Below, in pieces: positions 34,129 through 45,432 of a stretch of 64,000 nt of DNA (positions are counted from its first letter, which is position 1; every line of letters starts with the position of its first letter). The DNA comes from Prochilodus magdalenae (lineage: Eukaryota > Chordata > Actinopteri > Characiformes > Prochilodontidae), in the NCBI GenBank assembly GCA_024036415.1, contig JAMWET010003116.1:62001-126000 (forward strand), in the 5' to 3' direction. The translations under genes and the position numbers were made by a program. The notes beneath the pieces were generated by a model. The model was not told where the DNA came from, ran no database searches, and worked only from the letters and a program-made list of their open reading frames with translations.

Positions 34129-34810
34129 ATGTTCTTAATTTCTTTGTGACAGTTTCAGAACAGCCAGACATACTTACGTACAGCTGCCAGCGTGGTAGCT
34201 CAGCTGATCCGGAATTCATGAGAAAAGGTTTGGAAGTGTTGCGGATGAGCCTGAGCCAGACCCCATGCGGCCCCCCAGCTCCAAGCTCCGGCATCTGCTT
34301 CATAATTGGCCACCAACTGCTGAGCGATTATGCAGCTATTACCAATGAGAGCGAGCGTGAGGAAGTGAGGACGAGGAGGACGTGTTAAAATGGAATAAAT
34401 ACAATCAGACCACGTTGGCTTGTTTGTGCTCGAGAGCTGGCGTGGAATAATCGGCACGTTGCCGTGGGGTGAGTATCGGGTGCTTCGGGGCAAATTGCAC
34501 TGGTCTCTCTCGAGGCCTTGTCTGTTTGGCATTCTGACGTAAGGCTGGAAGATTAATATTGATTATTCGAAGCCACTGCTGGAAGGCGTTGTCTGGGCAA
34601 TTTACTGCAGTGGAATGTTTATCTACTGCACAGCGTTTTTCCTGTGCACTCTACCTTGTCTGGGTTTTTATTATCATTAATTCATATTTGATAAATGCCA
34701 CGATTCAAATAGTTTGTCTAACAAAGTGTAGTGTTTTTACACACAGTCAATATTGTAGCTTATATTCAGCACTACCAGATATTCATCAATTTTCATATTT
34801 CATCCATAAT
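34129..34810. other. Non-repetitive sequence; possible conserved non-coding element
   Basis: No gene. About 34260-34380 (ggcatctgcttcataattgg, gcgattatgcagctatta) has the look of conserved non-coding sequence (inference). Confidence 0.25.
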
Positions 34811-37800
34811 GGTGTGAGGTGTAAACAGAGTGAGTGAGAATGGGTTTGGTGTGAGGTGTATACAAAGTGAGTGAGAGTGGGTTTGGTGTGAGGTGTAAAC
34901 AGAGTGAGTGAGAGTGGGTTTGGTGTGAGGTGTAAACAGATAGAGTGAGAGTGGGTTTGGTGTGAGGTGTATACAGAGTGAGTGAGAGTGGGTTTGGTGT
35001 GAGGTGTAAACGGAGTGAGTATGAGTGGGTTTGGTGTGAGGTGTATACAGAGTGACTGAGAGTGGGTTTGGTGTGAGGTGTAAACAGAGAGAGTGAGAGT
35101 GGGTTTGGTGTGAGGTGTAAACAGAGAGAGTGAGAGTGGGTTCGGTGTGAGGTGTATACAGAGTGATTGAAAGTGGGTTTGGTGTGAGGTGTAAACAGAG
35201 AGAGTGAGGGTGGGTTTGGTGTGAGGTGTAAACAGAGAGAGTGAGAGTGGGTTTGGTGTGAGGTGTAAACAGAGTGATTGAGAGTGGGTTTGGTGTGAGG
35301 TGTATACAGAGTGATTAAGAGTATGTTTGGTGTGAGGTGTAAACAGAGTGAGTGAGAGTGGGTTTGGTGTGAGGTGTATACAGAGTGAGTGAGAGTGGGT
35401 TTGGTGTGAGGTGTAAACAGAGTGAGTGAGAGTGGGTTTGGTGTGAGGTGTAAACAGAGAGAGTGAGAGTGGGTTTGGTGTGAGGTGTAAACAGAGTGAG
35501 TGAGAGTGGGTTTGGTGTGAGGTGTATACAGAGAGAGTGAGAGTGGGTTTGGTGTGAGGTGTATACAGAGAGAGTGAGAGTGGGTTTGGTGTGAGGTGTA
35601 AACAGAGTGAGTGAGAGTGGGTTTGGTGTGAGGTGTAAACAAAGTGATTGAGAGTGGGTTTGGTGTGAGGTGTAAACAGAGAGAGTGAGAGTGGGTTTGG
35701 TGTGAAGTGTAAACAGAGTGAGTGAGAGTGGGTTTGGTGTGAGGTGTAAACAGAGTGAGTGAGAGTGGGTTTGGTGTGAGGTGTATACAGAGTAACTGAG
35801 AGTGGGTTTGGTGTGAGGTGTAAACAGATAGAGTGAGAGTGGGTTTGGTGTGAGGTGTATACAGAGTGAGTGAGAGTGGGTTTGGTGTGAGGTGTATACA
35901 GAGTGAGTGAGAGTGGGTTTGGTGTGAGGTGTAAACAGAGTGAGTGAGAGTGGGTTTGGTGTGAGGTGTAAACAGATAGAGTGAGAGTGGGTTTGGTGTG
36001 AGGTGTAAACAGAGATAGTGAGAGTGGGTTTGGTGTGAGGTGTATACAGAGTGAGTGAGAGTGGGTTTGGTGTGAGGTGTATACAGAGAGAGTGAGAGTG
36101 GGTTTGGTGTGAGGTGTATACAGAGAGAGTGAGAGTGGGTTTGGTGTGAGGTGTATACAGAGTGAGTGGGAGTGGGTTTGGTGTGAGGTGTATACAGAGT
36201 AACTGAGAGTGGGTTTGGTGTGAGGTGTAAACAGATAGAGTGAGAGTGGGTTTGGTGTGAGGTGTATACAGAGTGAGTGAGAGTGGGTTTGGTGTGAGGT
36301 GTAAACAGAGTGAGTGAGAGTGGGTTTGGTGTGAGGTGTAAACAGATAGAGTGAGAGTGGGTTTGGTGTGAGGTGCAAACAGAGATAGTGAGAGTGGGTT
36401 TGGTGTGAGGTGTATACAGAGAGAGTGAGAGTGGGTTTGGTGTGAGGTGTATACAGAGAGAGTGAGAGTGGGTTTGGTGTGAGGTTTAAACAGAGACAGT
36501 GAGAGTGGGTATGCTGTGAGGTGTATACAGAGTGATTGAGAGTGGGTTTGGTGTGAGGTGTAAACAGAGTGATTGAGAGTGGGGTTTGGTGTGAGGTGTA
36601 AACAGAGTGAGTGAGAATGGGTTTGGTGTGAGGTGTAAACAGAGAGAGAAAGGGTTTGGTGTGAGGGGTATACAGAGTGACTGAGAGTGGGTTTGGTGTG
36701 AGGTGTATACAGAGTGAGTGAGAGTGGGTTTGGTGTGAGGTGTAAACAGAGTGAGTGAGAGTGGGTTTGGTGTGAGGTGTAAACAGATAGAGTGAGAGTG
36801 GGTTTGGTGTGAGGTGTATACAGAGTGAGTGAGAGTGGGTTTGGTGTGAGGTGTAAACGGAGTGAGTATGAGTGGGTTTGGTGTGAGGTGTATACAGAGT
36901 GATTGAAAGTGGGTTTGGTGTGAGGTGTAAACAGAGAGAGTGAGGGTGGGTTTGGTGTGAGGTGTAAACAGAGAGAGTGAGAGTGGGTTTGGTGTGAGGT
37001 GTAAACAGAGTGATTGAGAGTGGGTTTGGTGTGAGGTGTATACAGAGTGATTAAGAGTGGGTTTGGTGTGAGGTGTAAACAGAGTGAGTGAGAGTGGGTT
37101 TGGTGTGAGGTGTATACAGAGTGAGTGAGAGTGGGTTTGGTGTGAGGTGTAAACAGAGTGAGTGAGAGTGGGTTTGGTGTGAGGTGTAAACAGAGAGAGT
37201 GAGAGTGGGTTTGGTGTGAAGTGTAAACAGAGTGAGTGAGAGTGGGTTTGGTGTGAGGTGTAAACAGAGAGAGTGAGAGTGGGTTTGGTGTGAGGTGTAT
37301 ACAGAGAGAGTGAGAGTGGGTTTGGTGTGAGGTGTAAACAGAGTGAGTGAGAGTGGGTTTGGTGTGAGGTGTAAACAAAGTGATTGAGAGTGGGTTTGGT
37401 GTGAAGTGTAAACAGAGTGAGTGAGAGTGGGTTTGGTGTGAGGTGTAAACAGAGTGAGTGAGAGTGGGTTTGGTGTGAGGTGTATACAGAGTGAGTGAGA
37501 GTGGGTTTGGTGTGAGGTGTATACAGAGTAACTGAGAGTGGGTTTGGTGTGAGGTGTAAACAGATAGAGTGAGAGTGGGTTTGGTGTGAGGTGTATACAG
37601 AGTGAGTGAGAGTGGGTTTGGTGTGAGGTGTATACAGAGTGAGTGAGAGTGGGTTTGGTGTGAGGTGTAAACAGAGTGAGTGAGAGTGGGTTTGGTGTGA
37701 GGTGTAAACAGATAGAGTGAGAGTGGGTTTGGTGTGAGGTGTAAACAGAGATAGTGAGAGTGGGTTTGGTGTGAGGTGTATACAGAGAGAGTGAGAGTGG

Positions 37801-38507
37801 GTTTGGTGTGAGGTGTATACAGAGTGAGTGAGAGTGGGTTTGGTGTGAGGTGTATACAGAGAGAGTGAGAGTGGGTTTGGTGTGAGGTGTAAACAGATAG
37901 AGTGAGAGTGGGTTTGGTGTGAGGTGTAAACAGAGAGAGTGAGAGTGGGTTTGGTGTGAGGTGTATACAGAGAGAGTGAGAGTGGGTTTGGTGTGAAGTG
38001 TAAACAGAGTGAGTGAGAGTGGGTTTGGTGTGAGGTGTATACAGAGAGAGTGAGAGTGGGTTTGGTGTGAGGTGTATACAGAGAGAGTGAGAGTGGGTTT
38101 GGTGTGAGGTGTATACAGAGTGAGTGAGAGTGGGTTTGGTGTGAGGTGTATACAGAGTAACTGAGAGTGGGTTTGGTGTGAGGTGTAAACAGATAGAGTG
38201 AGAGTGGGTTTGGTGTGAGGTGCAAACAGAGATAGTGAGAGTGGGTTTGGTGTGAGGTGTATACAGAGAGAGTGAGAGTGGGTTTGGTGTGAGGTGTAAA
38301 CAGAGAGAGTGAGAGTAGGTTTGGTGTGAGGTTTAAACAGAGACAGTGAGAGTGGGTATGCTGTGAGGTGTATACAGAGTGATTGAGAGTGGGTTTGGTG
38401 TGAGGTGTAAACAGAGCGATTGAGAGTGGGGTTTGGTGTGAGGTGTAAACAGAGCGATTGAGAGTGGGGTTTGGTGTGAGGTGTAAACAGAGCGATTGAG
38501 AGTGTGA
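34811..38507 (+). repeat. Large 37-bp minisatellite array, about 100 units
   Basis: The unit is ggtgtgaggtgtaaacagag, tgagtgagagtgggttt (37 bp). The spacing from 34811 to 34848 confirms the period. Variants swap gta(a/t)ac, agagagag, gattgag and atagag. Because 37 is not divisible by 3 and the unit lacks stop codons on the minus strand in every phase, very long minus frames (280 to 687 codons) arise in all three frames. They read the same 37-residue cycle (HTKPTLTHSVYTSHQ...). They are artefacts of the repeat. Blocks with the same variant order recur about 1.74-1.85 kb apart. Confidence 0.98.
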
Positions 38508-39129
38508 TGGTACTCACACTCTGGTAACTTATAATTGGGAGAACGGCATCTCTCTAGGCCTGGAATACCCGTTATATAACTTTAGAGGAGTGTGCACGGG
38601 ACCTCTCACCAGAACTGCATAATGTTTTGCAGCACCATATCATACACCAACAGTCATGGATCCTCAGCAACTATAAGAATGAGCTAGTTTAGTATTCCCA
38701 GCATGGACATCATGGAAGAGACTGGGAATAAATGGAAGACAATGCTGTCAAAGGAAGAGGAAGTGAAGTTTTCCGGGTACTAAAAGTTTGTCAGTCCCGA
38801 TTCAGGCTGCATACAAAGAAATATTCATCTTACACCAACAAATTTGGTCAGTCTTTGACTCTCTCACCACAAATAAGCCAGAGGACCCTGGATTATTAAT
38901 CTGCCTTAAAGTCCACACAGGTCTTTGTCCTCTGGTGTTGGCAGAATCATGCAAAATTACAACTTCCCAGAGGAATACAAATCCCTTTTGAATGCATGTA
39001 AGTCACCCAGGCATGAAATGATAATGATAATGATAACAGTTGCAAAAGAAAACATAATAATAAAAGAAAATGATAGGACATACACATATAAACCATTCGT
39101 ACGAAACTATAAAAAAAGGACACTTAGAA
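38508..39129. other. Unassigned sequence
   Basis: No gene. It may be the far 3' part of the LINE fragment that follows on the minus strand, but I cannot show it. Confidence 0.3.
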
Positions 39130-39860
39130 CAAATCCAGAAAGCAATTTTAAAATTCCATTGTCTTTAAATCAGATTGCTCCAGGCACTGCCGGATTTAAG
39201 GGAATAAAATTCCATAACTCTGGACCTAAAGCTCTTTTACCATACATGAGTACTTTGGAGGAAGGGACAGAGAGCAAATGAGCATCAGCAGACCAGAGCG
39301 AATGTGACGGATAGTATCTGGACAAGAAGGCGGGAAAGTAATCAGGACCCAAAGGATATTAGGATTCAGAAAGCAGGAGTAATATTGTATATTGTATACG
39401 ATATTGACCGAGAGTCAGTGCAGGTCTTTTAACCTCAGAGTTATGTGTTCTCATGATCTGGTGTGTGTGTGAGGACTCTAGATACTGAGTTCTGGACATA
39501 CTGGAATTTCTGTAGACGCCTAAAAGGGAGCCCAGCTAGGACTGAACTGCAGTAATCCATTCTGGATGTAATGCAGGCAGGTATATAGGTTTAGCTACAG
39601 GGCCAGACAGTGAGGGACACTATCTGCAGTGTTTTTGAGGTATCAAAACATGATTTTAGTTACGTGGTCAATGTGAGTCTCCAGAGAGTCCAAAATAATA
39701 CCAAGGTTAGGGTAGGCTGACAGAGCTGCTAAAGTCTGGAAGCGGAGGCAGTAAGAATGGCTTCTCAAGGCTTTAATTATTAATAGGAATTTCTGTAAAT
39801 GGTGCTTTAATAAAGGTGTATAGATAACTGTCTGACCAGGATTTGATGAATACATTGTGA
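39130..39860 (-). pseudogene. L2-like LINE reverse transcriptase C-terminal fragment
   Basis: Minus-strand pieces in N-to-C order match the C-terminal half of L2-type LINE reverse transcriptase: NLGIILDSLETHIDHVTKIM (39720-39645), ITSRMDYCSSVLAGLPF (39570-39520; usual form S-R-L-D-Y-C-N), DHENITLRLKDLH-like sequence near 39430, and SADAHLLSVPSSKVLMYGKR, ALGPELWNFIPLNP (39290-39190; usual form A-P-K-L-W-N-S-L-P). Stops and frameshifts separate them. The element is 5' truncated, and no tail is evident. The plus-strand frame at 38925-39281 is a shadow. Confidence 0.8.
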
Positions 39861-40339
39861 CCTGCCATATAATTTGTGAAGATGAACTATAAATACTGAA
39901 TCATTAAAAAGTGCACTGTCTCCTTCTACAGCGTCCACATGTTACTGTAGACTCACTAGAAATGGCTTCATTATGACTTTCACCCTATCTGCTGTTCCAA
40001 CATTCAGGGGCCAGTGGAGAGCCAGTGGAGAGTACGACTCATGATACAGATATGAAGCAGTGAATGGATCTTGGCTGTGGAGCTAAGGGCCCACAGTGGG
40101 GTTTTCTGCTTGAAGGTGATGAATGGAGATCTGCTAGCGTGTACATGCTCCTGAGCACATTGACAAACGGAGCAATTTACAGGCCCTCTATCCACACAGT
40201 AAAGACCAGGAACCAGACAGTGAAGTGATGGTGAACTTGACAAATTCTCAGAAGAAGCAACATTACTTACTCCCTCACAGACCAATCACAGTCGCCTCTG
40301 TTTCAGAATTAACTGGTAGAGTCAGTCTTAATATGATTA
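39861..40339. other. Non-coding sequence
   Basis: A 93-codon minus frame (40004-40285) is Cys-rich in its first half but matches no domain I know. Not called. Confidence 0.3.
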
Positions 40340-41097
40340 AAGTACATCATCATCAGAAGAGTAGCTGCACAAACAGCTGAACCCAGAAGAAATCAACCCA
40401 CAGTAATGAAACTTGCTGGGTAGGTTTGACATCATGAGACATGCTAATGATTCAAGATCCACGCTCGACTGCACATGTGACGTAAGCAAGGGCAGACCCT
40501 ATCACTGTACCTTACTGTCCCAACAGCCTCGATTGCAGACCTTCAGCGAGCAGTGATGTCCTCCATGAGTTATTCTGTTAGTGCCAGCACCATTGGCAGA
40601 CAACTGCACCACACAGGATTACATACACACCATTATGATGACTGCACTTAACACCACATCTATGTCACCAAAACAGCAATGTTGTCATGAGAGTCAGTCA
40701 TGGAGTGACTTAGAATGGCAGCAGGCCATCTTCGGTGATGAGTCCCACTTTTGTCCTGGTGGAGACAACCAGCGAATCTGTGTATGGAGGCACTGTGGTC
40801 AGCACCAAGATGAAAAGTTTGTTGTCACGTGTCACATGTTCAGAAGGCCTGGTGTAACTCCACCTCCACCCCTACCGCACCATCTGCAGGAACTGTGTGA
40901 GAATGTTCAAGGGCCATGGGATGGATACGTCTGGCATGTTGCGTCAAAACTGTAGTATGTGTAGCTCAATAAATATTGATCATATCAGTCTGAATGTATC
41001 ATCATTTATTGTTCCTGGTAACCTTTATCTTCCTTCCCAATAGTACTACAATCCCACACATCCTTCTGGGGGCAGCTGTTCTTTTGATGATGGGTGT
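40340..41097 (+). mobile_element. Tc1-like deletion derivative (family D), copy 3 (both ends present)
   Basis: The left end reads atcatcatcagaagagtagc and the right end cagctgttcttttgatgatg, which are inverted. The length is about 0.76 kb. It contains the first-Asp region and the C-terminal tail of a transposase joined by the same type of internal deletion as copy 2. This is the best-preserved member, since both termini can be seen. Confidence 0.88.
40500..40985 (+). pseudogene. Internally deleted Tc1-like transposase
   Basis: The plus frame 40581-40955 contains SQSWSDLEWQQAIFGDESHF (first catalytic Asp in G-D-E-S), GGDNQRICVWRHCGQHQDEK and then, without the segment carrying the second Asp and the Glu, TPPPPLPHHLQELCENVQGP and WDGYVW. 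These correspond to the C-terminal part seen in copies 1 and 2. Upstream at 40500-40600 are remnants of the N-terminal half. It cannot encode an active enzyme. Confidence 0.8.
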
Positions 41098-42097
41098 ATA
41101 AACCTTTTCTTACTAAACTGTTGTGCCCTGCAGAATGTTAGGATTTTAGGGTTCCAGAAACAGGGAAGTTAAACCTGCTCCAGGCCTAAAGCTTTCCCGA
41201 GTCGTCAGGACTATAAGCTGGGGGCAGAAATCAGGAAAGCTAAACAGCAGTATTTACTGCTGAGCCCATTCGCTCCTAACTGCCTAATGGCTCAACTCAG
41301 ATTGCGCTTCACTGGCTTGTGACTTGACTTAAACTCGGGGTCTACTGACTCAGACTCAGGACAGAATAAAGTCATCTCAGAGGGTCTTGTCATGTGAAGC
41401 CATGTTGATCCTGACAGGTGGAATTAATAACAAAGCCGGAACTCTGAGACTCCAGACTCTAATCAAACTAATAGGAACATCTCTGTGTGAACCAGAATCT
41501 GAATCTTCAATCACAGAAAACCAACTGGGCCTGAAAGCTACAAAGGGATTCTGGAACAGCGTGTGGGGTAACAGAGTGTACTGATACATCTGATGTACAG
41601 GCAGATACCAGGAATGGAAATCTAGAGAACTGATGAGGCAGCTCAGCTTCTCAAAGACGTTACTGCCTCCAGCGTGGACGGCTAAGCCCTGCTAAGTTCC
41701 TGCCATTAGTGTGAGCGTGGCTCATGCACAGCCTGAAGCTTTCTCTAGGTCTTTCTCCTAAATGTATCACCACTCCCTCCTCAGAATCTACAGGCCTCAG
41801 TAACACAGACCAACACGGACACACACAGATACACCCCTCTCGGAGGAACACTGCAAATAAAAGAGCTGTGAGAGATTTCTGGGAATGTTAGAGTTGAATA
41901 AACGTTCAATAAATAATGATCAGTTCTCCAAACCTCCCAGAATCCCAAAGTGAAAACGACCCATCCAAAATATTAAACATCCACTTTACAGATTCCCACT
42001 ATCAGACAGAAACACAGAGGAGGCTCACAAGCACACATACAGACACACAATGCATACAAACACATCTATAAAAGCTCACCTCTCAAGAAGTTAGTCC
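41098..42097. other. Non-coding sequence
   Basis: No recognisable gene, RNA or repeat partner. Confidence 0.35.
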
Positions 42098-42405
42098 CCT
42101 TGTGTGTTTAAGGTGGTAGTGAGTTCAGGCTTGTGCAGATGGCTGCACAAGGATGATGGGGCTACAAATACCTGTGGTGTGTGAGAGATGAAAACCATAG
42201 TTTGAGAAGAGGTGGGTGGTACAGTGCAGGGAATGTCTCGTTCCATGTGTGGAAAATGGCTTCAAAGCAGACGTTAATGATTGGCTAATAGGAGTGACTG
42301 CATTTGGGCGTGCCAAAGTGTGAAGGAAGTAGCTGAATCTGCAGGTGTATGGAAGCGTACAGTCATACCGGTCCAACAGCAGCAGCTAAGATCCCAGTCT
42401 ACAGG
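42098..42405 (+). repeat. Dispersed repeat family R2, copy C
   Basis: Plus-strand copy sharing ccttgtgtgtttaaggtggt, gatgatggggctacaaatac and gcagacgttaatgattggct with copies A and B. The frame reads VPCVENGFKADVNDWLIGVT and AFGRAK before a deletion of about seven bases compared with A and B. After that, in the shifted frame, comes VAESAGVWKRT. Confidence 0.7.
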
Positions 42406-44877
42406 GAAATCTCTGCGGAATTGTGCCAGGGAAGGCATCCACCAAATTTAGACCAAATACACACTTGGTGAAATGTGTATTCCATCCGGTGCTACAGCAC
42501 CACCACAACACTCTCTACAGCCAGTGTGTGGTGTGTTTGTTATTGGCTACTGTAGAAACATGGCAATTGTAGTCTCTGCTGGAAGACAAGCTGCAACTAT
42601 GGTTACAGGTAGTTACTCTAAAGAGGATATAGTTCCATATATTATACTCTATTTCTGGTAATATATTCCCCATAACTCTGACATACTAATATTATATTAA
42701 CAGTTTCCCGACACAACACATACATAACATCTCACATAAACCCTTTATAAACATACTCATAAAACCTTAAATCAACATCCATACAGTGTACATGTTTTAC
42801 ATTAACATTAGCATTAATAAAGTGTACTAGATTATTTTACTGAGACACATTTTTCAAAATAAAAGTCCTCAGTTTTAGTTTTAAAAACTATTGTCACTGA
42901 AATGCCTCATTTCTGGACAGGAAAAATCGAAGTGACCTGGTTGAACCTTTTTGAACAGAAAGTGTGTTGGCACAAAGACACTTCTTGTCTGGACTTCCAA
43001 CTAATCTTTCTCTTTGTTATTCTTTCTTCTTTCTACTCTTTGTCTTATTTTAAGAAGACATTATTCATTCATCATTCATTCTGAGTTTAAGTCTCTTGGG
43101 GTTAAATGCCCATATATCCTTAAAGGTTTTATTATTATTTTATTATTATGTTCTTCCTCAATTAAGGCATTAATGAAAGTGCATGTATAATTGTGCTTAC
43201 TTAATAAACTTAATAAAGTTTTCCTCAACAGTGTATAGTCCCTCTGGCACAGTTTTTTTATTTTATTTTTTTTTTTTTTACAGAAGACAAAGTAAAATCG
43301 AAAAAGAAAACAACCAATTAAACATAAGTCTATACAACATCAGGTCATTTATACTTTGCCTGTACTGAAATTAACCGTTTTACTTAAAATAATATTTTAT
43401 TTTAAACAAAATATTTTGAAAAATGTCTCTCACTAAAAAGACAGTATTCCATATTTATGCATGTAAAATGTGTGTACTCTATGAATGTTGATGTAAAGTA
43501 AAGTAACAATATTTCTATATTTATTTGGGTGTAAACAGCATATAAATGTTCTGGGGTTCTGTAACCTATAATATTTTTTAATGGTGAGTGGAACACACCT
43601 CCAGTCGGTCTGTAACTGGATATTTGTTGGTAATTATCTACATGTCAGAATGAGGAAACCCCTGTCATTGGAAAAGGTCACTGCAGATTAAGATAGATAC
43701 TAATTAGAACTTTAGGCCTGGATCTGACATTAACTTAGCCTAGTTCTGCTAGCAGGTCTAGCCAATTACGTGATGTGTACATGACATCGGTACGTGGGAC
43801 TTCTTTCATTTGCTGACATGAGTTTTGCTGCTTGCGTTAGGTGAGAATCATTTTCAGTACTTGTGTTAAGTTTAACAGGGTGAAAACATTCTTCTAGCCC
43901 CACCCCAGTACCAGAATTACACATTAATAAATAAAGCAATATATCAAATTTAAACAAAACTAATCAAACCAATCCACCATTTAAGGTGGAATGGAAAAAT
44001 TCAACCAATAGCTGATAAATAAGGAATTGAACTTTAGTCTTGTAGTTTCAATGCTGGTAGTGGTTTTGAACATCAGCTGCGGAGTTACCCAGCTGACTCC
44101 TGACAGAAGTAATGAATTCCGCTTCCAAGACTCGATCAGTTTGTGTCTACATTCCCTAAAAGGCTATAAAGAGCTTTTAAAGGAAAGACGGTGTAAGAGA
44201 GGGTAAAAAGAAGAGCCTTTTCCAGCTTTTGGGTAATGTAATGAACCCATGTTTACAAAAAACAGTGATGTTAATGAAGGAAAACATCAAGTGTGATATT
44301 TACTATACTGTTTAGAACTGAATACAGGTCGAACACATGGTCCCAGCTATTTTGGGATGGGGTTTGTACAGGTAGAGTCTAACATTTTTTTAGATTTGCA
44401 TATAGGCATTGAAGGTTTGCCCCACAGGGTCCAACACGAGGAATGATGCTGCTGACAGAAGCAAGCTTTACCGTTCAGGTCAGTGGGTTCTCTGCAGTAA
44501 TGAGACAGAGCAGACAGCCATCGTTTCTCATGCTGTCTTACAGGGCGATCAGTCTCTGATCAATGGAAAGGCCTCTGTTTATTGACATCCTTCAGACTGA
44601 GTGGAGCTGAACCGTGGAACAGGTCTCTCTTAGTATTTGTTTAAACATGAACATTCTGCTCCTCATCTGACATGGAACAGCGAATACATCTGTAGCATCT
44701 GCTTTTTTAAGGTTTAATTTTTTTTATATTTAAATGAGGTCTTGTTTATGACTTAATGTCAGAAACAACCCACATTCCATTAATATTTTTTAATATTTTT
44801 GTAGTTTTAGTTTAGTACTAATCTGGGTTTGGGAACAGTGGAACTTGGAACCACAGTCATCATATATCAACCTCTAT
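42406..44877. other. AT-rich non-coding sequence
   Basis: No gene is supported. A poly(T) run lies at 43249-43280. About 44440-44620 is less AT-rich and non-repetitive. Short frames show no domain. Confidence 0.35.
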
Positions 44878-44985
44878 AATACTCACAGCAATGTTTACCA
44901 TCAGTACCTGACCTCACTAATACTCAATCAAATCCTTACAGCAATATTCAACATCAGTACCTGAACTCACTAATACTTGTCACAC
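44878..44985 (-). repeat. Minisatellite S1, locus 2
   Basis: Two units of the reverse complement of the 24640-24815 repeat: cacagcaatgtttaccatca, gtacctgacctcactaatac, tcaatcaaatcctta. Confidence 0.85.
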
Positions 44986-45361
44986 CTTGAATGCCGGTGT
45001 GAGTACAGTGCTCCAACTGGGTTGAAAATTATGTTAAAAAAAAGTGGTGGCAAAACTGCAATAGCACATGCAGTACATGGGTGTTTATTTAAGAATATTG
45101 ACAAGATCGACAAGAAAACAAAAACAAGTAAACCAAACAAAAAAAAAAGTATTTACAACATATATTAACAACGTTTTTCCCCTAAACCACACTGATTCAA
45201 CCATCAACCAGTCTTTTCATCAAAAATGGAGAGAGCTCTTAAATAGAACCCCACCTATCTAAACAATTCAGCATATACCAGTCTCCCTCCTGTACAGAGG
45301 GTAAGAATAATTACCATTAACAAAATTTGACATAACGAATAGATAACTTTCAAAACATATC
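44986..45361. other. Non-coding sequence between S1 loci
   Basis: An A-rich stretch. Two overlapping short frames have no recognised domain. Confidence 0.35.
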
Positions 45362-45432
45362 CACAATGTTCAACATCAGTACCTAAGCTCATTAATACTC
45401 AATCAAATTCTTACAGCAATGTTTACCATCTA
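45362..45432 (-). repeat. Minisatellite S1, locus 3
   Basis: One and a half units (caatgttcaacatcagtacc, aatactcaatcaaattctta, cagcaatgtttaccatc). Confidence 0.85.

Noticed and set aside
34786..38517. Minus-strand frames of 488, 530, 579 and 687 codons
   Set aside because: They are translations of the 37-bp minisatellite in different phases with the same 37-residue cycle. There is no unique domain, and the start and stop lie at array edges.
38925..39281. 118-codon plus frame
   Set aside because: Antisense to the L2-like reverse transcriptase fragment, whose motifs are clearer on the minus strand.
40004..40285. 93-codon Cys-containing minus frame considered as a zinc-finger fragment
   Set aside because: The Cys spacing fits no zinc-binding pattern, and there is no His pair at the right distance.
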